From: Tannerella sp.
GTDB taxonomy: Bacteria > Bacteroidota > Bacteroidia > Bacteroidales > Tannerellaceae
Direction: 5' to 3'
Assembly: GCA_031262895.1 (NCBI GenBank)
Contig: JAISGW010000090.1
Span: forward strand, 1 to 11,240
Length of the DNA: 11,240 bases
The notes under the pieces are model-generated. The model had not been told where the DNA came from, ran no database searches, and saw nothing but the letters and a program-made list of their open reading frames with translations. Both the position numbers and the translations under genes were made by a program. Position 1 is the first letter of the stretch; every line of letters starts with the position of its first letter. Shown one piece after another: positions 6,515 to 11,240 of the stretch.

Positions 6515-6872
6515 TTTTCATGGCTTTAGAGGATTTGACAATCGTGACAAGCAATCGGATAAGCTCGTCGCAATCTTTCCAAATAGAGTTGAAGCCTTCT
6601 TGGCTGATATATTCGCTGTCTTTTAACAGCATCAACCAATATTCGGTTTCATTGGCCTCTTTCAGGGCGATGCTCATTTTGCTGATAAAGTCAAGTTTTG
6701 ACTGTGCATGTTCCGCTTCCCTGATCAAGGCTCCGACAGAAGTTCCACTACGCAAAGCCTGTTTCGAAAGGATGAACTCTTTCTTTTCTGTGCTCAAGTA
6801 TTTATAAGCATTAATGCACCTCAAGGCAAAGCGATACGACTTTTCTTTGGCTATATTTTCTTTCATGTCCAC
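6501..6872 (-). CDS. Four-helix-bundle protein, S23/IVP family (123 residues)
   Basis: The sequence FILSKQALRSGTSVGALIREAEHAQSKLDFISKMSIALKEANETEYWL (residues 33-80, in pieces) is the signature of the four-helix-bundle family (TIGR02436, PF05635). The family was first seen as proteins encoded in 23S rRNA intervening sequences and is now common as free-standing genes in Bacteroidetes. It is all-helical, soluble and forms oligomers; its biochemical role is not established. The start may be M1 (6872) or M3 (6866); no strong ribosome site helps. Its 3' end overlaps the permease B start by 14 bases (ATGAAATGCTTTAA region). No rRNA is nearby. Confidence 0.85.
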   Translation of the reverse strand: MDMKENIAKEKSYRFALRCINAYKYLSTEKKEFILSKQALRSGTSVGALIREAEHAQSKLDFISKMSIALKEANETEYWLMLLKDSEYISQEGFNSIWKDCDELIRLLVTIVKSSKAMKNEML

Positions 6873-6890
6873 ACTACTGTTTCAATTTTC

Positions 6891-6915
6891 CATTCTCAAT
6901 TCGCCATTCTCCATT
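6891..6915. repeat. Heptamer tract upstream of the four-helix gene
   Basis: TTCAATT, TTCCATT, CTCAATT, CGCCATT, CTCCATT follow one another in a 7-base rhythm between the four-helix gene and the inverted repeat at 6916. Confidence 0.6.
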
Positions 6916-6960
6916 GCAGAAGTAAGTGGAACCGGCTTTGCCGGCTCCACTTACTTCTGC
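6916..6960. repeat. 21-bp inverted repeat over the stop codon of the GIN-domain gene
   Basis: GCAGAAGTAAGTGGAACCGGC (6916-6936) pairs with the arm at 6940-6960, with one T/C difference and a three-base loop TTT. The TAA stop of the minus-strand gene (6951-6953) and its last two codons are in one arm. No T-run follows on either strand, so it is not a standard intrinsic terminator, although such a long stem would still stabilise or end the transcript's 3' end. Confidence 0.85.
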
Positions 6961-7721
6961 TTGATGTTTCCGAGGCCGGAAGAATTGGTGCTGACCTGGG
7001 CCGTGCCGGTATAGCGGATGTTGCCCACGCCGGAGGTAGAGGCCTTGAGCGTCTTCGAGGCGTCACACTGTATGCCGCCCACGCCACTGACGTCGGCCGT
7101 GAGGTTGTCCACCGCGAAATCGTAGGCATGGATGTGGCCGACACCGGAAACATCGTACTTGCCCGACTGCGCCTCCCCGCTCAGTTCGATGCTACCCACG
7201 CCGCTGACGTTGCAACTGACGCTCTGGCAATCCAGGTTGCTGAACACGATATTGCCCACGCCCGAGACTTCCAAGTCCATCCCTTCGGCTTTGACCGGTT
7301 TTTCGGCCAGGAAATTGATGACGCCTATCACGTTCACGCCCTTGAGCGCGGAGGAGCTGCCCATGACGTCTAACTGGGTCGGATAGAGCTGGGCGTCCGG
7401 GTCCTGGCTGCGGATAACCAGCGTGCCGCCGACGACCTCGAACTTTATCCGGTCGAAGAGGTTCGAGTCGGTCGTTACCTCCAGCGTGGATTTGCCCGAG
7501 GCCTGCGTATAGTGGAACTGGGGCTGCACTTTCTTCTTGCCGAACACTTCCGAGATTTTGGCGGTGTTGCCGCCTTCTATGCCGGAGCCTAAGTCTATGC
7601 GCTGGTAGTCGCTGACCGAGATGGTCTTGGTGATGATGTCGCCATTGCCCTTGACTTTCTCGCGGGCCGATGCGCTGCAGGCCGTCAATGCCGCCAGCGC
7701 GATGATTCCTATTGCTTTCAT
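6951..7721 (-). CDS. GIN-domain (DUF2807) putative surface lipoprotein
   Basis: A 256-residue exported protein. Residues 1-19 form a signal peptide with LTAC (12-15) matching a lipobox, so it is probably a lipoprotein, although cleavage after ASA is also possible. The rest fits the DUF2807/head-GIN family: an opening YQRIDLGSGIEG, a middle DVMGSSSALKGVNV, and six repeats of SGVGN/S/H/G-I at residues 153, 173, 192, 212, 230 and 248 (the last SGLG), spaced 18-20 residues. These repeats form the rungs of a right-handed beta-helix-like solenoid. The family is called a putative auto-transporter adhesin, but the function is unproven. It is transcribed leftward downstream of the ABC pair, from which the 40-nt repeat array separates it. 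ATG 7721 is the only reasonable start. Confidence 0.9.
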   Translation of the reverse strand: MKAIGIIALAALTACSASAREKVKGNGDIITKTISVSDYQRIDLGSGIEGGNTAKISEVFGKKKVQPQFHYTQASGKSTLEVTTDSNLFDRIKFEVVGGTLVIRSQDPDAQLYPTQLDVMGSSSALKGVNVIGVINFLAEKPVKAEGMDLEVSGVGNIVFSNLDCQSVSCNVSGVGSIELSGEAQSGKYDVSGVGHIHAYDFAVDNLTADVSGVGGIQCDASKTLKASTSGVGNIRYTGTAQVSTNSSGLGNIKQK

Positions 7722-7754
7722 TTCAGTTTAATGGATTAAGATGTTATGGGCGCC

Positions 7755-7973
7755 GTGAATTTTTTCACGGCTTTCCCTGCGTCTGGGGAAGCTTGTGAAT
7801 TTTTTCACGGTCTTCCCTGCGTCTGGGGGAGCCTGTGAATTTTTTCACGGCCTTCCCTGCGTCTGGGGAAGCTTGTGAATTTTTTCACGGCCTTCCCTGC
7901 GTCTGTGGAAGCCTGTGAATTTTTTCACGGCCTTCCCTGCGCCTGGGGAAGCTTGTGAATTTTTTCACGGCCT
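7755..7973. repeat. Tandem array of 40-nt units, five full copies and a partial one
   Basis: Units begin at 7755, 7795, 7835, 7875, 7915 and 7955 (partial), each with GTGAATTTTTTCACGG. Each full unit carries two inverted repeats: GTGAA-TTTT-TTCAC and CTTCCC-8 nt-GGGAAG. The unit ends alternate AAGCTT (1, 3, 5) and AGCCT (2, 4), which suggests that the array grew as 80-nt pairs. There are no variable spacers. Confidence 0.95.
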
Positions 7974-7980
7974 CGCCTAA

Positions 7981-8004
7981 CTTTCAATTTTCAACTTTCA
8001 ACTT

Positions 8005-8010
<6 letters not shown>
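7981..8010. repeat. Heptamer tract at the ATPase 3' end
   Basis: TTTCAATTTTCAACTTTCAACTTTC repeats TTCAA(T/C)T in a 7-base rhythm and runs to the end of the ABC ATPase gene. Confidence 0.6.
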
Positions 8011-8685
<675 letters not shown>

Positions 8686-8698
8686 GTCTATTTATTTA

Positions 8699-8725
8699 TG
8701 AATTATCAATTTTCAATTTTCAACT
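8699..8725. repeat. Heptamer tract at the permease 3' end
   Basis: ATCAATT, TTCAATT and TTCAACTT cross the permease stop. Its last residues KLKIEN and TGA stop are encoded by the tract. Confidence 0.55.
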
Positions 8726-11027
8726 TGACGGCGGGATTGCTGTTGGCGGCGCGGTAGCTTTGCCAGAAGACGGTCGCGAAGGCGACTAAGAGGCAGAAGA
8801 GGCCGGCGGCCAGGAATATCCACCAGTAAAGCGGGATGCGGTAAGTGTAGGCACTTATCCAACGATGCATGATGTACCAGACCGGCGGCGTGGCCAGGAT
8901 GAAGGCGATGCCCACGTAGGAAAGGAAGGTACGTACCAGCCGGCGGAGCATTTCCCGATTCGTGGAACCGAAGACCTTGCGGACGGCTATTTCCGTCGAA
9001 CGCTGCCGGATGAAGTAGGTTGACATGGCCAGCAACCCGAGCAGCGAGAGCAGGATGGCCATCCCGCAAAAGATAGTGACAATCTTGGTCGTGCGCAGCT
9101 CCGATTCGAAGCGCGAGGCAATCTGCTGGTCGAGGAATTTGCCTTCGAACTCTAAGCCGCCCGTCATGCGTTTGTACACCTCGCTTATCTGCTTGTAGGC
9201 CGTCATCGGGTCACCCTGCACCTCCACGAGTATATCCCAGGGCAAGACGTCGTTCTTTATCTTTACGACGATGGCTTCAGGTTTGCGGTTGACGGTGTAC
9301 AGCTTGAAATCGCGGAGGATGCCGGCGATGGGCTGGCTGTTCCTGAAGCCGTCGAACGACTGGGCGCTGTCGGGCAGCTCAAGCTGCCGCATAGCCTCTT
9401 GGGTAAGATACCATGCGTCGGGCGAAGCCACGTGGTTGTCGCGGAGCACCTTGAAATTGAGCATCCGGAACCAGGTCGAGTCGCCCCAGAGCTGCATGAA
9501 GCTGATGGTTTTGTTCAGGCGCTTGTTTTGAGTCGTGTTGTTATTCACGCTGCTGGTGGGCATGCCGGCGGAATAGCCTACGCGCTTTACCGAGGCCAGC
9601 TGCCCGATTTCGTTGCCGAAAGAGCGCGCGTCTTTCTCGGTGTCGAACTGGCCGGTCGAGATATCCATCAGGGTGGGGGTGTTGAATCCCATCGGCGCAG
9701 GTATCATGTGGTATATCTGCAGGGCCATGGTCAACGAGGCGGCCAGCATCATGATGGTGATGACGTTTTGAAAGGTGATGAATACCTTGCTGAAGACCAT
9801 CTTTGTCTTCCTGCGGAAGCCACCCCGCACGATGTCTATGGGTTTGGAGTTCGAGATGACCAGTGCAGGCAACAGGCCGCTGAGGGCGCCGATGCCGAGG
9901 ATGAGCAAGAGGGCGATGCCCACGTTCAGGGGCCGGAAGGCGCCGAGGAGGTCGACCTTCGTCTGGAGCAGGTCGGCGGCCAAGGGCGCGGCGGCCACGG
10001 CCAGCAGCAGCCCGATGAGGAAGGAGAAGAAGGTCAGCAGCGTCGACTCCAGCATCAGGCGGCGGAAAAGGTCAGCCCTTGAGGAGCCGAGCAGTCGGCG
10101 CGTGGCCATCTCTTTGGCACGCTGCCCCGCCTGCGCCACCGTCAGGTTGATGTAGTTGATGACGGCGAAGAGCAGTATCAGGATGCCTACCGAAAGCAGG
10201 GTCAGCACGAACTTCCAGTCGCCGTGGTTCAGCGGGTTGGCGAAGGCGAGGTCGGTGAAATGCAGCTTCGAGAGTGGGGTGAGCGTCACCTGCGTCCATG
10301 AACCGAGCTGGTATATCCAGAAAATATCCTTGAAATATTTGAGCATGTCGTCTTTCTTGGCCGGCAAGTCGGCTCCCTTCTTGGCGAGGATGAACAGGTC
10401 GCAGCCCGCCGCATTGTTAAAATGCTCGGTATCCAGCGAAGGATTGTAAAAGCGGACGTTGTTGATGTTGACTAAGATGTCAATGGAAGGCAGCGTGGAG
10501 CGCTTGATGTCCTGCATGATGCCGTTGACGACCACGGTGACGGAGTCGTTCAGGCGGATACGCTGCCCCATCGGGTTGCGGCCGGAGAAGACCTTGCGGG
10601 CGAAGGCCTCAGAGATGACGGCGTTTTCTTTCCCTATCAGTGCCGTCTGAGGGTCGCCCTGCAGGAGGCGGAAAGAGAAGACATGGAAGAAACTGCTGTC
10701 GGAAAACATCAGGTCGGCCTTCCAGTGCGTGTCGCCTATCAAGACGGCCTCCCCCCTGAAGGAAGAGATGACGGGGCAGACAGTCTCTATCTCCGGATAG
10801 CGCGACTCGAGGCGGGTGCCCAGCCGCCAGGCTGAGGCCACGGCCTGTTCGCTGCCGAGGGCGTAGATGCGTTCGGCGTTCTTTTGAAATTTGTCGGTCG
10901 AAAGTTCCTGCTGCACATAGACACCTATCAGGATGACGAACATCAGCGACACCGACAGGCCGAAAATGTCGATGGCCGTGTAGCCCTTGTTGCGGCTCAG
11001 AAACTTGAAGAAGGATTTGAAGTTCAT
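8706..11027 (-). CDS. FtsX/MacB-type ABC transporter permease (773 residues)
   Basis: An intact inner-membrane permease with the eight-helix layout of tandem MacB_PCD-FtsX proteins: TM1 near residues 14-37 (IDIFGLSVSLMFVILIG), a large periplasmic domain, TM2-4 (FVLTLLSVGILILLFAVIN, FFSFLIGLLLAVAAAP, GIALLLILGIGALSGLLPA) around the motif KEMATRRLLGSSRADL, TM5, a second periplasmic domain, and TM6-8 around TEIAVRKVFGSTNREML. I chose MNFKSFFKFLSRNKGYT (ATG 11027) as start because homologous permeases begin just before this basic segment; an in-frame ATG at 11075 would add 16 unlike residues. It is the first gene of a two-gene operon with the ATPase. It is only distantly similar to permeases A and B. 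Such unpaired multi-permease clusters are common in Bacteroidetes, and their substrates are mostly unknown. Confidence 0.92.
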   Translation of the reverse strand: MNFKSFFKFLSRNKGYTAIDIFGLSVSLMFVILIGVYVQQELSTDKFQKNAERIYALGSEQAVASAWRLGTRLESRYPEIETVCPVISSFRGEAVLIGDTHWKADLMFSDSSFFHVFSFRLLQGDPQTALIGKENAVISEAFARKVFSGRNPMGQRIRLNDSVTVVVNGIMQDIKRSTLPSIDILVNINNVRFYNPSLDTEHFNNAAGCDLFILAKKGADLPAKKDDMLKYFKDIFWIYQLGSWTQVTLTPLSKLHFTDLAFANPLNHGDWKFVLTLLSVGILILLFAVINYINLTVAQAGQRAKEMATRRLLGSSRADLFRRLMLESTLLTFFSFLIGLLLAVAAAPLAADLLQTKVDLLGAFRPLNVGIALLLILGIGALSGLLPALVISNSKPIDIVRGGFRRKTKMVFSKVFITFQNVITIMMLAASLTMALQIYHMIPAPMGFNTPTLMDISTGQFDTEKDARSFGNEIGQLASVKRVGYSAGMPTSSVNNNTTQNKRLNKTISFMQLWGDSTWFRMLNFKVLRDNHVASPDAWYLTQEAMRQLELPDSAQSFDGFRNSQPIAGILRDFKLYTVNRKPEAIVVKIKNDVLPWDILVEVQGDPMTAYKQISEVYKRMTGGLEFEGKFLDQQIASRFESELRTTKIVTIFCGMAILLSLLGLLAMSTYFIRQRSTEIAVRKVFGSTNREMLRRLVRTFLSYVGIAFILATPPVWYIMHRWISAYTYRIPLYWWIFLAAGLFCLLVAFATVFWQSYRAANSNPAVKLKIEN

Positions 11028-11127
11028 AAATGTGTTGTTATTTATATGCAAAAAAGGAGGCAAACGGTGTGCCATGCACGTAAAATGGTATTTAATAACA
11101 AACTAACATTTGTAGAAGGATAGCAGG

Positions 11128-11173
11128 CTGTCAAAGAATTGGACAGCAGTGTCCAATTCTTTGACAGTTTTTT
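11128..11173 (+). terminator. Perfect 18-bp hairpin followed by T6
   Basis: CTGTCAAAGAATTGGACA (11128-11145) pairs completely with 11150-11167 across a GCAG loop and is followed by six T on the plus strand. It therefore has the form of an intrinsic terminator for rightward transcription, though all nearby genes run leftward. For the leftward gene ending at 11172 the stem lies just after the stop but has no T-run behind it. It may act as a 3' stabilising hairpin or a terminator in both directions. Confidence 0.7.
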
Positions 11174-11240
11174 ATCGGACGACGGCTATCTTGGCTACCT
11201 TGCCTTCCTTGCCTTGGGCAGTGGCGGCCAGCACGAAGTA
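11172..11240 (-). CDS. C-terminal end of an unidentified protein (22 residues, partial)
   Basis: A minus-strand frame enters from the right edge and ends at TAA 11172-11174 with YFVLAATAQGKEGKVAKIAVVR. The alternating hydrophobic ending with a terminal VAKIAVV strand resembles the last strands of an immunoglobulin-like or sorting domain of Bacteroidetes surface proteins, but 22 residues are too few to name it. The hairpin at 11128-11167 follows at once. Confidence 0.5.
   Translation of the reverse strand, partial: YFVLAATAQGKEGKVAKIAVVR

Noticed and set aside
6501..6872. Intervening sequence inside a 23S rRNA gene
   Set aside because: The four-helix protein belongs to that family, but no rRNA sequence is present on either side.
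7755..7973. CRISPR array
   Set aside because: The repeats are directly adjacent with no unique spacers and no cas gene is nearby; each 40-nt unit is nearly the same throughout.
9399..10082. Plus-strand 227-residue frame rich in E, G, Q
   Set aside because: Antisense shadow of the intact permease at 8706-11027; low-complexity composition comes from the opposite strand's codons.

Overview
The window looks like chromosomal DNA from a member of the Bacteroidales. The evidence is an LpxB remnant of the Bacteroides/Parabacteroides type, a GIN-domain (DUF2807) surface protein, unpaired FtsX/MacB-like permeases of the Bacteroidetes kind, mostly weak Shine-Dalgarno sites, and a TAnnTTTG-like -7 element before the antitoxin genes. 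Genus cannot be fixed from the sequence alone. Most DNA is moderately GC-rich, but the first ~850 bases are clearly AT-rich and look acquired.

Left part (1-2400): an incomplete minus-strand gene encodes a DUF4062 N-terminal domain, a family often found at the front of STAND NTPases. Next to it is a badly decayed lpxB copy with a missing N-terminus, an internal deletion and two frameshifts. About 550 bases without a convincing gene follow, holding a hairpin, a pair of 19-nt repeats and a 21-nt tandem repeat.

Centre (2335-6514): two head-to-tail copies of a unit made of a plus-strand toxin-antitoxin module facing a minus-strand FtsX-type ABC permease. The copies have decayed in opposite ways. 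Copy A keeps an antitoxin and a ParE/RelE-like toxin, but its permease is reduced to fragments. Copy B keeps a nearly whole permease, broken by one frameshift at a run of five G, but its toxin is reduced to about six codons. The two antitoxins share an almost identical promoter and first 44 residues and have unrelated-looking C-terminal halves.

Right part (6501-11240): a four-helix-bundle (S23/IVP-like) protein, a GIN-domain lipoprotein whose stop codon lies in a 21-bp inverted repeat, an array of 40-nt hairpin repeats, and an ABC pair (permease then LolD/MacB-type ATPase, 20 nt apart, read leftward). The window ends in the last 22 codons of another minus-strand gene and a strong hairpin. The single ATPase could in principle serve more than one of the permeases, as is common for MacB-like systems in Bacteroidetes. 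Short AT-rich heptamer tracts (TTCAATT / ATTCTCC type) sit at nearly every gene junction from 3000 to 8725 and form several stop codons.
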